Shown here: positions 31,892 through 40,503 of the stretch, piece after piece
Layout: the number at the start of each line of letters is the position of its first letter
Numbering within the stretch: position 1 is the stretch's first letter
Source: Enorma burkinafasonensis
Lineage (GTDB): Bacteria; Actinomycetota; Coriobacteriia; Coriobacteriales; Coriobacteriaceae
DNA: 64,000 nucleotides
Assembly: GCF_902150035.1 (NCBI RefSeq)
Contig: NZ_LR597501.1
Location: forward strand, 62,001-126,000
Direction of reading: 5' to 3'
Notes under the pieces: generated by a model
What the model was told of the DNA's origin: nothing
The model's database searches: none
The model's input: the letters and a program-made list of their open reading frames with translations, nothing else
Made by a program: the position numbers and the translations under genes

Positions 31892-33052
31892 TCACGCGCA
31901 GGCGCCCTCCCGGTCATAGACGCACCTGCCGCCCACGTAGGTCGCCTCGAGGTCGAGACCATCGTCCAGAACGAGCATGTCGGCGAGCTTGCCGGCAGCA
32001 ATCGAACCCACCTCGCCGTCGATACCGAGCAGGCGCGCCGGGTTGAGCGAGGCCATGCGCGCGAGCTCGGGCAGGCCGCAGCCCGTGAAGGCCCGCACGT
32101 TCCTGATGGCGTCGAGCTGCGAGATGGCGCTGCCCGAGATGCGCCCGGTCTCGACCACGCGCACGGTGTTGCCGCGCTTGCGGCACCTGAGGTTCGAGAA
32201 CACGTACTCGCCGTCGGGCATGCCGCGGCCGAGCATCGCGTCGGTGATGAGAATGATGCCCTCGCTGCCGCGGGCGCGGTAGGTGGCGAGGATAACGTCC
32301 GGGTCGATGTGGAAGCCGTCGCAGATAAGCTCGGCGTACTCGCCGAGTCCGAGGAGCGCCGCCGTCACGATGCCGGGGTCGCGGTGCGTGTGCTGGCTCA
32401 TCGCGTTGTAGAGGTGCGTGAAGCCGCGCGCGCCGTGCTCGAGGGCGAAGCGCGCCTCGCGGCAGCGCGCGTCGGAGTGCCCGATCATGAGCACCACGCC
32501 CGCCCGCTCGGCCTCGCGGGCGACCTCGAGGTAGCCCGCGCGCTCGGGGGCGGCCGTCATCATCTTGAGCGCTCCGTGCGCCGCCTCGACCATCTCGGCG
32601 AACTCGCGGGCGTCGAAGTCCCTGAGATAGCGCTCGTCCATGAGGGCCTTGTAGGCCGGCGAGAGGAAGGGCCCCTCGGAGTGGACGCCCCAGAAGCGTG
32701 CGCCGGCGGTGCGGTAGGGATCGGGGAAGTCGGCGAGCAGTTCCAGGAGCTCCGCGTGGCTCACGACAGTCAGGCTCGCGAGGAACGAGGTCGTTCCCTC
32801 GGCCGCGAGCCGCTCCCCCACCGCCTCGACGCTCACCTTGGGCTCGCGGATGAAGTCATGGCCCCAGCCGCCGTGGATGTGGATGTCGACCATGCCGCTC
32901 ATGAGCAGAAGGCCCGCCAGGTCCACGGCCTCGAGCTCCCCCGCGTAGCGGCCCTCGCCCACCTCGGCGATGCGCTCGCCGTCGACGACGACGTGGCCCG
33001 CAAACACCCCGCGCGCGGCATCGACGATGCGCGCGTTATCCAACACGAACAT
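31892..33052 (-). CDS. nagA: N-acetylglucosamine-6-phosphate deacetylase
   Basis: 386 aa amidohydrolase. Converts GlcNAc-6-phosphate to glucosamine-6-phosphate, feeding amino-sugar catabolism or cell-wall recycling. Metal and substrate motifs: GMVDIHIHGGWGHDF, GVHSEGPFLSP (the metal-binding Glu), IGHSDA, THLYNAMSQ, CDGFHIDP and ITDAML. The start at 33052 (MFVLDNARIVDA) has GGGGGAGG 5 nt upstream. No nagB or transporter is adjacent. It begins only 22 nt after the tsf terminator. Confidence 0.94.
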   Translation of the reverse strand: MFVLDNARIVDAARGVFAGHVVVDGERIAEVGEGRYAGELEAVDLAGLLLMSGMVDIHIHGGWGHDFIREPKVSVEAVGERLAAEGTTSFLASLTVVSHAELLELLADFPDPYRTAGARFWGVHSEGPFLSPAYKALMDERYLRDFDAREFAEMVEAAHGALKMMTAAPERAGYLEVAREAERAGVVLMIGHSDARCREARFALEHGARGFTHLYNAMSQHTHRDPGIVTAALLGLGEYAELICDGFHIDPDVILATYRARGSEGIILITDAMLGRGMPDGEYVFSNLRCRKRGNTVRVVETGRISGSAISQLDAIRNVRAFTGCGLPELARMASLNPARLLGIDGEVGSIAAGKLADMLVLDDGLDLEATYVGGRCVYDREGACA

Positions 33053-33074
33053 GGCGCCCTCCCCCGGCACATAG

Positions 33075-33104
33075 CAAAGGGGCAGCCCCGAAGGACTGCC
33101 CCCA
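33075..33104 (-). terminator. Rho-independent terminator of rpsB-tsf
   Basis: On the minus strand GGGGCAG...CTGCCCC arms with a TTCG-type apex are followed by TTTG. It lies about 20 nt after the tsf stop and 22 nt before the nagA ATG, so nagA may depend on read-through. Confidence 0.8.
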
Positions 33105-33124
33105 AAAGACGGACTCGCTTGGCT

Positions 33125-33997
33125 CTAGGCCTCGCCGCGGGCGAGACGGTCGAAGCCGGCGACCTTGACGGTGTCGCCGAGCTCCTTGCTGACCTGCTCG
33201 GCGTACTTGGCGATGGTCAGGCTGGAGTCCTTGATGAACTCCTGCTCGTTCAGGACGACGCCCTTGTAGAACTTCTCGAGGCGGCCGATCGCCATCTTCT
33301 CCTGGATGGCCTCGGGCTTGCCGGACTCGGCGGCCTGAGCCATGTAGATGGACTTCTCGTGCTCGACGGTCTCGGCGGGCACGTCCTCGCGCACGGCGCA
33401 GATGGGCGCGGTCGCGGCGACCTGCATGGCCACGTCATGGGCGAAGGCCTTGAAGGCGTCGGCGCCGGCGGTCTCGGGCTTCTCGAAGGAGAACTCGACG
33501 ATGACGCCGATCTTGCCGCCCATGTGGATGTAGGTGGACACGCCGCCGTGGGCGGGCTTGCGCACCGCGAAGCGGGTGATCTTCATGTTCTCGCCGATGA
33601 TGTGGATGAGCTCGGTGAGCGCGGCCTCGACGGTCTCGCCCTCCATCTCGGAGGCGAGGAGCTCCTCGACCGAGGCGGGCTCGGTCTCGGCGACGTGCTG
33701 GGCGAGCTTGGCGGCGAAGCCGGTGAAGGTGGGGTTGGAGCCCACGAAGTCGGTCTCGCAGGCGACCTCGACGATGGCGCCGAGCGTGCCGTCCTCGGAG
33801 ACGTAGGCGCCGATGGCACCCTCGTTGGTGGCGCGGCCGGCCTTCTTGGCGGCGGCGGCCAGGCCGTTCTTGCGGAGGATGTCGACGGCGAGGTCCATAT
33901 CGCCCTCGGCCTCGACGAGCGCCTTCTTGCACTCCATCATGGGCGAGTCGGTCATGTCGCGGAGCTGCTTGACCTGGGCGGCGGTGATGTTGGCCAT
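33125..33997 (-). CDS. tsf: Elongation factor Ts
   Basis: 290 aa. Guanine-nucleotide exchange factor for EF-Tu. N-terminal UBA-like domain ITAAQVKQLRDMTDSPMME followed by CKKALVEAEGDMDLAVDILR, then the core with the TDFV contact motif (CETDFVGSNPTF). Full bacterial length. The start at 33997 (MANITAAQ) has AAGGGA 6 nt upstream. Co-transcribed after rpsB. Confidence 0.97.
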   Translation of the reverse strand: MANITAAQVKQLRDMTDSPMMECKKALVEAEGDMDLAVDILRKNGLAAAAKKAGRATNEGAIGAYVSEDGTLGAIVEVACETDFVGSNPTFTGFAAKLAQHVAETEPASVEELLASEMEGETVEAALTELIHIIGENMKITRFAVRKPAHGGVSTYIHMGGKIGVIVEFSFEKPETAGADAFKAFAHDVAMQVAATAPICAVREDVPAETVEHEKSIYMAQAAESGKPEAIQEKMAIGRLEKFYKGVVLNEQEFIKDSSLTIAKYAEQVSKELGDTVKVAGFDRLARGEA

Positions 33998-34074
33998 GGA
34001 TGTTCCCTTCTTGGACATCGGTTACCTATAGGGGGACCCGCCCCCGGCACGGGGACGGGAAGCGTTGCGTGGCG

Positions 34075-34863
34075 CTACTCGGCGACCTCGGCCTCGGCGG
34101 CCTCGGCCTTCTCGACGGGGGCCTCCTCGGCGGGGAGCTCCTCGCCGGCCATCTCGGCGGCGGTGACCTCGGGCTTGTCGCTACCGGCGATGCAGGCGTC
34201 GGCCATGAGCTCGCACATGAGGGTCACGGCGCTGATGGCGTCGTCGTTGCAGGGGATGCCGATGCCGTTCTCGAAGACCTCGTCGGGATCGGAGTTGGTG
34301 TCGATGAGGGCGATCACCGGGATGTTGAGGCGGCGGGCCTCCTTGATCGCGTTCTCCTCGCGCTTGGTGTCGATGACGAACAGCGCCGCCGGCAGGCCCT
34401 TGAGGTCGCGGGCGCCACCGAGGTTGGCCTGGAGCTTGGCGAGCTCCTTACCGAGCACGGACTGCTCCTTCTTGCCGCGCAGCGCCATGGAGCCGTCGGC
34501 GATCATGCCCTCGAGCTCCTCCATGCGGTTGATGCGCGAGCGGATGGTCACGAAGTTGGTGAGCATGCCGCCGAGCCAGCGCTGGTTGATGTAGGGCATG
34601 CCGCAGCGCTCGGCAGCGGCCTTGACGGGCTCCTGGGCCTGCTTCTTGGTGCCCACGAACAGCACCTTGCCGCCCTTGGCGGCGTTGCGCAGGAAGGTGT
34701 AGGCCTGGTCGGCGTTGATGATGGTCTGCTTGAGGTCGAGGATGTAGATGCCGTTGCGCTCGCCGAAGATGAACGGCTTCATCTTGGGGTTCCAGCGGCG
34801 GGTCTGGTGGCCGAAGTGGCAGCCAGCCTCGAGCAGGGTGCGGATGTTGATCTTGGTAGCCAT
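34075..34863 (-). CDS. rpsB: 30S ribosomal protein S2
   Basis: 262 aa. Signatures LLEAGCHFGHQTRRWNPKM, FGERNGIYILDLKQT and VIALIDTNSDP. The C-terminus is a low-complexity Ala/Glu tail (PAEEAPVEKAEAAEAEVAE). The start at 34863 has AGGAGG 6 nt upstream. It is the first gene of rpsB-tsf and is preceded by a roughly 140-nt leader. Confidence 0.98.
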   Translation of the reverse strand: MATKINIRTLLEAGCHFGHQTRRWNPKMKPFIFGERNGIYILDLKQTIINADQAYTFLRNAAKGGKVLFVGTKKQAQEPVKAAAERCGMPYINQRWLGGMLTNFVTIRSRINRMEELEGMIADGSMALRGKKEQSVLGKELAKLQANLGGARDLKGLPAALFVIDTKREENAIKEARRLNIPVIALIDTNSDPDEVFENGIGIPCNDDAISAVTLMCELMADACIAGSDKPEVTAAEMAGEELPAEEAPVEKAEAAEAEVAE

Positions 34864-35011
34864 GTGAAACCTCCTGTGGTTCGCCTCCGTGCGGGGTCTT
34901 CCCTGCGCGCCAACCTGGATATGTGCTACCGAAACCCAGGCACCACGGCGCGAAAGTAGCCGCACGTGTGTGATGGAACGTGCCGCTTGTGCGGCAACGG
35001 TCGACATGATA
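34864..35011 (-). promoter_or_regulatory. Promoter -10 and untranslated leader of rpsB
   Basis: On the minus strand TGC-TATCAT (extended -10 at 35006-35011) precedes a leader of about 140 nt. Near its start a hairpin TGCCGC-ACAA-GCGGCA (34981-34996) forms. S2 autoregulation through such leaders is known in other bacteria; here it is only suggested. Confidence 0.45.
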
Positions 35012-35085
35012 GCAGAACCGCGGCGCCCACGCAGGGAAAGTTGCGGAACTCACGCATTTGCGCACAAGCCGCCCCGCTCCCCCGT

Positions 35086-35103
35086 CCGGCGGCGCGCCGC
35101 CGG
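35086..35103. repeat. Perfect 18-bp GC palindrome downstream of xer
   Basis: ccggcggcgcgccgccgg, about 50 nt past the xer stop. No U tract follows. It could act as a pausing hairpin; otherwise unexplained. Confidence 0.6.
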
Positions 35104-35151
35104 GCACGCATGCGCTCCCGTGCGCCGGGCGGACGCCCCTCGAATTCCGCC

Positions 35152-36087
35152 TCACCCGCGGGGATGGGCGCCCTTCACGGCCGACTTCAGGCGCTCGGGC
35201 GTGAGGTGGGTGTAGAGCGTCGTCGTGGAGAGGCTCGCGTGCCCGAGGAGCTCCTGCACGCTCCGGAGGTCCGCCCCGCCCGCGAGCAGGTCGGTCGCGA
35301 AGGTGTGGCGCATCACGTGCGGCGTCACGTCGGCGGGGAGGCCCGCGCGCCGGCAGAGCACCCGGAAGCGGTACCTGAGGGCGTTGGCGTCCATGCGGTT
35401 GCCCCGGGCGGAGATGAAGAGGGCGTGCCTGCCGGACGGGTCCTCGCGCCTGCCCGCCTGGGCGAGGAGCTCCCCGCGCGGCCCCGCGAGGTAGGCGCGG
35501 ACGGCATCCGCGGCCGCGCGGTAGATGGGCACGATGCGCTCCTTCGACCCCTTGCCGAAGAGCCGCACCGTGCGGGCGCTCAGGTCGACCGACTCGATGT
35601 CGAGGTGTGAGAGCTCGGATATGCGGGCTCCCGTCGCGTAGAAGAGCTCAAGCATCGCCCGGTCGCGGGCCCCCTCGGGACCTGCGGGGTCGGGCGCGTC
35701 GAGGAGCGCGCGCATGTCCCGCGCCCCGACGGTCTTGGGCAGCGACTTGGGCACCTTGGGCATCTGCACGGCCTCGGCGGGGTTCAGGGACACCGCACCG
35801 GCGAGGACCGCCCACGAGAAGAAGGAGCGGATCGCCGAAAGGTGGGCAGAGACCGTCCGCGGCGCGTAGCGCGCCGCCTTGAGCTCCGCGAGGTAGCGCC
35901 TGAGGCCGCGCACTCCCGGGTCGAGGGCGTCCGTGCCCGTGCGCTCCGCCCAGGCAAGGTAGGCGTCGAGATGCCCCTGGTAGGCGCGGACCGTCTCGGG
36001 CGAGAAGCCCTCGAAGCCCGCTATGTGGGCGATGAAGTCGTCGACCGCCTCGAACGCGCGGGCGTCCCGCGCATCCGCCTCAGCCAT
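35152..36087 (-). CDS. Tyrosine recombinase of the XerC/XerD type
   Basis: 311 aa. N-terminal SAM-like core-binding domain (about 1-100) and C-terminal catalytic domain with the full set of residues: Arg in ATGARISELSHL, the lysine turn LFGKGSKERIVPI, HVMRHTFATDLL, LGHASLSTTTLYTHL (catalytic Tyr). Such enzymes resolve chromosome dimers at dif. The start at 36087 overlaps the trmFO stop by 8 nt, and no integration-module neighbours exist, so a housekeeping Xer is favoured over a phage integrase. XerC and XerD cannot be told apart here. Confidence 0.9.
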   Translation of the reverse strand: MAEADARDARAFEAVDDFIAHIAGFEGFSPETVRAYQGHLDAYLAWAERTGTDALDPGVRGLRRYLAELKAARYAPRTVSAHLSAIRSFFSWAVLAGAVSLNPAEAVQMPKVPKSLPKTVGARDMRALLDAPDPAGPEGARDRAMLELFYATGARISELSHLDIESVDLSARTVRLFGKGSKERIVPIYRAAADAVRAYLAGPRGELLAQAGRREDPSGRHALFISARGNRMDANALRYRFRVLCRRAGLPADVTPHVMRHTFATDLLAGGADLRSVQELLGHASLSTTTLYTHLTPERLKSAVKGAHPRG

Positions 36088-37423
36088 CGCGGCGGCACCC
36101 GTCGAAGAGCTCGGGCCGCGTCGAGAGATAGGCCTCGAGGTCGCGCTCGGCGCGCTCGGCATAGGCGGCGTAGCGCTCGCGCTTGCCGCGGCGGCGCCCG
36201 TCTTCAAGCGGCGGCACCAGCCCGAAGTTCACATGCATGGGCTGGTACCCCTCGGTCGCGGGGTCGGTGGCGTAGGCCATAAGCGACCCCAGGGCGCCCG
36301 TCGCGGGAAGGCTCACGGGCTCGGCGCCCGTGAGCTCCGCGTAGGTGTTCAGCGCGGCGAGCAGGCCCGAGGCGATGGCCTCGGTGTAGCCCTCGGTGCC
36401 CGTGATCTGGCCCGCCAGGCGCACGCGGGTGCCGGGGACCGCGAAGGTGCGGTCGAGCACATGGGGGCTGTCGAGGAAGGTGTTGCGGTGCATGACGCCG
36501 AAGCGGAAGAACTCCGCCCCCTCGAGCCCCGGGATCATCCTGAAGACGCGCTTCTGCTCGCCGAAGGTGAGGTTCGTCTGGAAGCCCACCAGGTTGTAGG
36601 CCGTGCCGTCAGCGTTCTCGGCGCGCAGCTGCAGCGCAGCCCACGGCCTTCTGCCCGTCCGCGGGTCGGTGAGCCCCACGGGCTTCATCGCGCCGAAGCG
36701 CAGCGCGTCGCGCCCCGTGCGCGCGACCTCCTCCGCCGGCTGGCAGGCCTGGAAGAGCCCGCCCTTGTCGAAGCCGTGCTGGACCACGCGCTCGGCCGTG
36801 ACGAGGGCGTCGATGAAGGCCTCGTACTCGTCGCGGTCCATGGGCGCGTTCAGGTAGTCGCCACGGCCGGCCTCGTCGTAGCGCGACTGCCTGAAGAGCA
36901 CGTCCATGTCGAGCGTGGCGGCATCCACGATGGGTGCGGCGGCGTCGTAGAACGAGAGCGCCTCGCCGCCCACGAGATCGAGCAGCCGGTCGCTGAGCGC
37001 CGGCGAGCAGAGCGGGCCGGCCGCGATGACGACCGGGCCCTCGGGGATCTCCGTGACCTCCTCGCGCACAACCTCGATGAGGGGCTCCGCGGCGATGCGC
37101 TCCCCCACGAGCGCCGAGAAGCGGTCGCGGTCGACAGCGAGCGCGCCGCCCGCGGGGACGGCCGCCTCGTCCGCGCACGAGAGCAGGACCGACCCCATGC
37201 GCCTGAGCTCGGCCTTGAGCAGGCCGGCCGCGCTGTCGGGGCGCGTGGACTTGAGCGAGTTCGAGCAGACGAGCTCCGCGAAGCCGCCCGTGCTGTGCGC
37301 GGGCGACATCGTCTGGGGCCGCATCTCGAAGAGCCGCACGGGGACGCCCCGCGCCGCGAGCTGGAGCGCGCACTCGCTGCCCGCGAGCCCGCCCCCTACG
37401 ACCGTCACCGTATCCGTTGCCAT
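36080..37423 (-). CDS. trmFO: Methylenetetrahydrofolate-tRNA-(uracil-5-)-methyltransferase
   Basis: 447 aa flavoenzyme that makes ribothymidine at position 54 of tRNA using methylene-THF and reduced FAD. FAD fingerprint VVGGGLAGSECALQLA at residues 8-23. Also FEMRP, the catalytic-Cys block ELVCSNSLKS, QACQPAEEVARTG and GQITGTEGYTEA, all typical of the TrmFO/GidA-small family. It sits 12 nt after dprA and overlaps xer. Confidence 0.96.
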   Translation of the reverse strand: MATDTVTVVGGGLAGSECALQLAARGVPVRLFEMRPQTMSPAHSTGGFAELVCSNSLKSTRPDSAAGLLKAELRRMGSVLLSCADEAAVPAGGALAVDRDRFSALVGERIAAEPLIEVVREEVTEIPEGPVVIAAGPLCSPALSDRLLDLVGGEALSFYDAAAPIVDAATLDMDVLFRQSRYDEAGRGDYLNAPMDRDEYEAFIDALVTAERVVQHGFDKGGLFQACQPAEEVARTGRDALRFGAMKPVGLTDPRTGRRPWAALQLRAENADGTAYNLVGFQTNLTFGEQKRVFRMIPGLEGAEFFRFGVMHRNTFLDSPHVLDRTFAVPGTRVRLAGQITGTEGYTEAIASGLLAALNTYAELTGAEPVSLPATGALGSLMAYATDPATEGYQPMHVNFGLVPPLEDGRRRGKRERYAAYAERAERDLEAYLSTRPELFDGCRRDG

Positions 37424-37435
37424 CGAACAGCCTCC

Positions 37436-38380
37436 TCATCGTCGCTGCACCCCATTGTGACCCAAGGCCGTCCGCGCGTGAAGTGATGCTTTCGTGGCGA
37501 TGTAGCGCCCGTCGATCCCCTGCTCGATGGCGCCCACCGCGGTCATGTCGCCCAGAAGCTCGAGCGCGGCGCGGATGTCGCAGCCCAAGAGCGCCGCCAC
37601 GTCATCTGACCTTAACGGGCTCGCCACGACCGCGTCGAGCACGCGGTCCCACCTGCGGTCCCGGTGGCGTGCGGGCGACGCCGTCCCGTGCGGCCTGCGC
37701 AGCCGCCCGTAGATACGCGAGATCGCCATCTCGAGGGCCTCCTCGTCGGCGATGCAGCAGGCGCCGATGCCTATGAGGTAGTTCGCGCCGCGCGACTGGG
37801 ACGAGAAGATGGACCCGGGCACGACCAGGACCTCGTGGCCGAGCTCGATGGCGGCCTCGGCGGTCGAGAACGTGCCGGAGGGCAGCCCCGCCTCGCCGAT
37901 GAAGGTCGCCTGCGAGAGCGCCGCGATCACCCGGTTGCGCTTGGGGAAGAGGAACCGCTGCGGCTGCGTGCCCCAGGGCGCCACCGAGACCACGGCGCCG
38001 CCCGCCGCGAGCGTCCGCTCGATGAGGGCCTCGCTCGACCGCGGGTAGACGACATCGGCGCCCGTGCCCAGAACGATCACGTGACTGCCCCCGGCATCGA
38101 GCGCCGCCATGCCGGCGGCGCAGTCGCAGCCGCGCGCCCCGCCCGAGACCACCTGCAGGCCCGCCTCGACCGCGAGGCGCGCCGCGAGCTCGGTCGTCGC
38201 GAGCCCGTAGGGCGTGGGCATGCGCGAGCCCACGACGGAGAGCGAGGGCACGGCGAGCGCGTTCGGGTCGCCGCGGACGAAAAGGACGCGGGGCGCGTCC
38301 GCGAGCGCCGCGACGGAGCGGGGGTAGCGCGCGTCCCCATACCGGATCTCCAAGCCGTCTGACGGCACCTCGCTGCTCAT
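37436..38380 (-). CDS. dprA: DNA-processing protein DprA
   Basis: 314 aa. DprA binds incoming single strands in natural transformation and loads RecA. The Rossmann-like core is present (LSVVGSRMPTPYGLATTELA, VVSGGARGCDCAAG, VLGTGADVVYP, VVPGSIFSSQSRGANYLI). A C-terminal winged helix (SDDVAALLGCDIRAALELLG) follows. The N-terminal helix-hairpin domain of longer DprA proteins is missing, so this is the short form. In VSGGARGCDCAAG the usual ID..AH end is altered. The start at 38380 has AAGGAGG upstream and overlaps comM. Confidence 0.92.
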   Translation of the reverse strand: MSSEVPSDGLEIRYGDARYPRSVAALADAPRVLFVRGDPNALAVPSLSVVGSRMPTPYGLATTELAARLAVEAGLQVVSGGARGCDCAAGMAALDAGGSHVIVLGTGADVVYPRSSEALIERTLAAGGAVVSVAPWGTQPQRFLFPKRNRVIAALSQATFIGEAGLPSGTFSTAEAAIELGHEVLVVPGSIFSSQSRGANYLIGIGACCIADEEALEMAISRIYGRLRRPHGTASPARHRDRRWDRVLDAVVASPLRSDDVAALLGCDIRAALELLGDMTAVGAIEQGIDGRYIATKASLHARTALGHNGVQRR

Positions 38381-39885
38381 GTGGGCCTCCTTCCCTGAAA
38401 GACGCCGGCCTCGAGCACGTGCGCCTCCCCCACTTCCTCGCACTCGTCGATATCCGCGATGGCGCGGGCGATACGGCAGAGCCTCGCGACGCCGCGCCCC
38501 GTGAGGCTCCCCCGCCGCGCGAGGCCGAGGATCGCCGCCTCAGCCTTACGGTCGAGCGCGCAGCCGCGAAGCGCCCGCGAGCCGCTCCGGCTGTCCTCGG
38601 CGGACGCCCCGTCCCCGGCGCGCGCCCGCCTCCATGCCCTGAAGGCGCGCCCGCCCGCGACGGCCCGCTTGAGGTCCGCGGTCGAGAGGCCCTCGGCGCC
38701 CTGCACGATCAGCTCAGGGTCGGGCCGTGCGACATCGACGATGAGGTCGATGCGGTCGATGAGCGGCCCCGCGAGCCGCGCGCGATAGCGCTCGATCGCC
38801 GCCGCGGAGCACGTGCAGGCGATGGCCCGGTCGCCCAGATACCCGCAGGGACAGGGGTTGCTCGCCGCGAGGAGCTGGAAGCGCGCCGGGAAGCGGTACA
38901 TCCCGTCCGCGCGCACGATGCGCACGCAGCCCTCCTCGATCGGCTGGCGGAGCGCCTGGAGCACGCCAGGCGGGAACTCGCCGAGCTCGTCCAGGAAGAG
39001 CACCCCGCCGTGCGCGAGGCTGATCTCGCCCGGGCGCACCGGCCTGCCCCCGCCGATGAGGCCCGCTGAGGAGACGCTGTGGTGCGGGTTCCTGAAGGGG
39101 CGCACGCCGGCGAGGAGCGCGTCTATGGGCTCGCCCGCCACCGAGTGGATGCTCAGGGCCTCCTGCTGCTCGAGCTCGTCGAGCGCGGGCAGGATCGAGG
39201 TCATGCGCACCGCGAGCATGGTCTTGCCCGAGCCCGGGGCCCCGACCATGAGCATGCCGAGCTCCCCGGTGGCGGCGATGGCGATGGCGCGCTTCGCCGT
39301 CTCCTGGCCCACCACGTCGGCGAAATCAAGAGGAGCGCCCGTGCTGCCGGGCGCGCACGCCGCTGTGACCTCGCGCACCGCGTCCTTGACGCCCGCGGCG
39401 AGCCTACCGAGGTCGGGCAGGCAGCGATGGAGCGCCCCGGCGATGGGCACGTGCTGGCCATCTCGCGCCCCCACGAGCACGAGCTTCCTGTCGCGGGCGA
39501 GCAGCTGGTAGGCCACCTCCCCCTTCACGGGGTTCACGGTGCCGTCGAGCGCGAGCTCGCCCACGAAGAGGCAGTCATCGAGCCCGTTCAAGGGAATCTG
39601 CCCCGAGGCCGCGAGGATGGCGACCGCGATGGGGAGGTCGAGCCCCGACCCGGTCTTGCGCATGTCGCTCGGGGCGAGGTTCACGACGATGCTCCGGCGC
39701 GGGATGTCGAAGCCCGCCGACCGCAGCGCCGAGCGGACCCTCCCGCGCGACTCCTGGACCGAAATGTCGGCCATCCCCAGAATCGACATGCCGGGGAGCC
39801 CCTGGCTCATCGACACCTCGACCGTGACCGGCACGGCCTCCACGCCGCGGATGCACGCCGCGTGCACGGCGAAGACCGCTCCCAT
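38377..39885 (-). CDS. comM: YifB/ComM family Mg-chelatase-like AAA+ ATPase
   Basis: 502 aa. ComM is a hexameric helicase that promotes branch migration during natural transformation. N-terminal Lon-like fold (VTVEVSMSQGLPGMSILGMAD, VVNLAPSDMRKTGSGLDLPI), Walker A GAPGSGKTM, Walker B GGVLFLDELGEF, a zinc-type cysteine cluster NPCPCGY...CTCS, and a C-terminal helical Mg-chelatase domain. Sits between yraN and dprA. Stop and start overlap as TGATG with yraN and ATGA with dprA. Confidence 0.94.
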   Translation of the reverse strand: MGAVFAVHAACIRGVEAVPVTVEVSMSQGLPGMSILGMADISVQESRGRVRSALRSAGFDIPRRSIVVNLAPSDMRKTGSGLDLPIAVAILAASGQIPLNGLDDCLFVGELALDGTVNPVKGEVAYQLLARDRKLVLVGARDGQHVPIAGALHRCLPDLGRLAAGVKDAVREVTAACAPGSTGAPLDFADVVGQETAKRAIAIAATGELGMLMVGAPGSGKTMLAVRMTSILPALDELEQQEALSIHSVAGEPIDALLAGVRPFRNPHHSVSSAGLIGGGRPVRPGEISLAHGGVLFLDELGEFPPGVLQALRQPIEEGCVRIVRADGMYRFPARFQLLAASNPCPCGYLGDRAIACTCSAAAIERYRARLAGPLIDRIDLIVDVARPDPELIVQGAEGLSTADLKRAVAGGRAFRAWRRARAGDGASAEDSRSGSRALRGCALDRKAEAAILGLARRGSLTGRGVARLCRIARAIADIDECEEVGEAHVLEAGVFQGRRPT

Positions 39886-40340
39886 CACACGCCCTCTTCC
39901 TCGTGCAGGACGTCGTAGAAGTGGTCGACGCGCGCCTCGCCGCCGCCCACGAGCTTGATCGCGATCACGTCGAAGCGCAAATCGAGCACCGGGTAGCGGT
40001 CCATGAGATAGCACGATGCGATGCGGCGGTAGCGGAGCCGCTTGCGCTCGTCGACCCCCTCCTCGGGGAAGAGCTCGCGCCGTGCGGCCGCGCTCTCAGC
40101 GCGCCTCGTCTTGACCTCGATGAGGACCACCGCCTCCTCGACGCGGTCGTAGGCGATGAGGTCAGCCTCGCCGGCGGGGCAGCGGTAGTTGCGCTCCAGG
40201 ATCTCGTAGCCGCGCTCCTCGAGGTAGCTCGAGGCGATGAGCTCGCCTATCGTTCCCACCTCGTGCGCGCTCAGGGTGTCCAGGAGGCTCTCGGGGCCCG
40301 CTTGGGGCGGACGTTCCTGCCGGTGCGATCCTTGTGCCAT
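39885..40340 (-). CDS. YraN family (UPF0102) putative endonuclease-like protein
   Basis: 151 aa. The restriction-endonuclease-like core is recognised by GELIASSYLEERGYEILERN, CPAGEADLIAYD and VVLIEVKTRR, giving an E..D..ExK-type site. Residues 1-25 are an added, probably disordered start. No activity is established for the family. It heads the yraN-comM-dprA-trmFO-xer operon, consistent with a DNA-processing role. Confidence 0.9.
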   Translation of the reverse strand: MAQGSHRQERPPQAGPESLLDTLSAHEVGTIGELIASSYLEERGYEILERNYRCPAGEADLIAYDRVEEAVVLIEVKTRRAESAAARRELFPEEGVDERKRLRYRRIASCYLMDRYPVLDLRFDVIAIKLVGGGEARVDHFYDVLHEEEGV

Positions 40341-40503
40341 GGTGGCTCCTTCCCTTGGGGTGGAACCATCATCCCCGGAGCATCTGACCGCTTTCGCGCC
40401 GGATTCTCACCGCAATCAAACCGGGACCTCACGGCGACCTTCCCCCGTTCGTATCGCAGCAGCACAACGTGAGCTGGCAGACACGTCAGGTGCGCACGAA
40501 CCC
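40341..40503 (-). other. Structured intergenic region between rnhB and yraN
   Basis: 163 nt without a gene. On the minus strand, GTTCGT and CGCA just after the rnhB stop can pair with TGCG and ACGAAC about 45 nt on. Further down, CGC-GAAA-GCG forms a GNRA-type tetraloop hairpin within GGCGCGAAAGCGGT. It may be a leader RNA of the yraN operon or rnhB 3' end structure. Confidence 0.4.

Noticed and set aside
35152-36087. Phage or island integrase
   Set aside because: It is translationally coupled to trmFO within a housekeeping operon, has Xer-like length and motifs, and no phage genes, attachment repeats or adjacent tRNA are present.
40341-40503. Possible cobalamin riboswitch before yraN
   Set aside because: On the minus strand a GGTGAGAATCC-like piece is present, but the B12 box and the downstream conserved CCGC-type core are missing, and yraN has no link to cobalamin.
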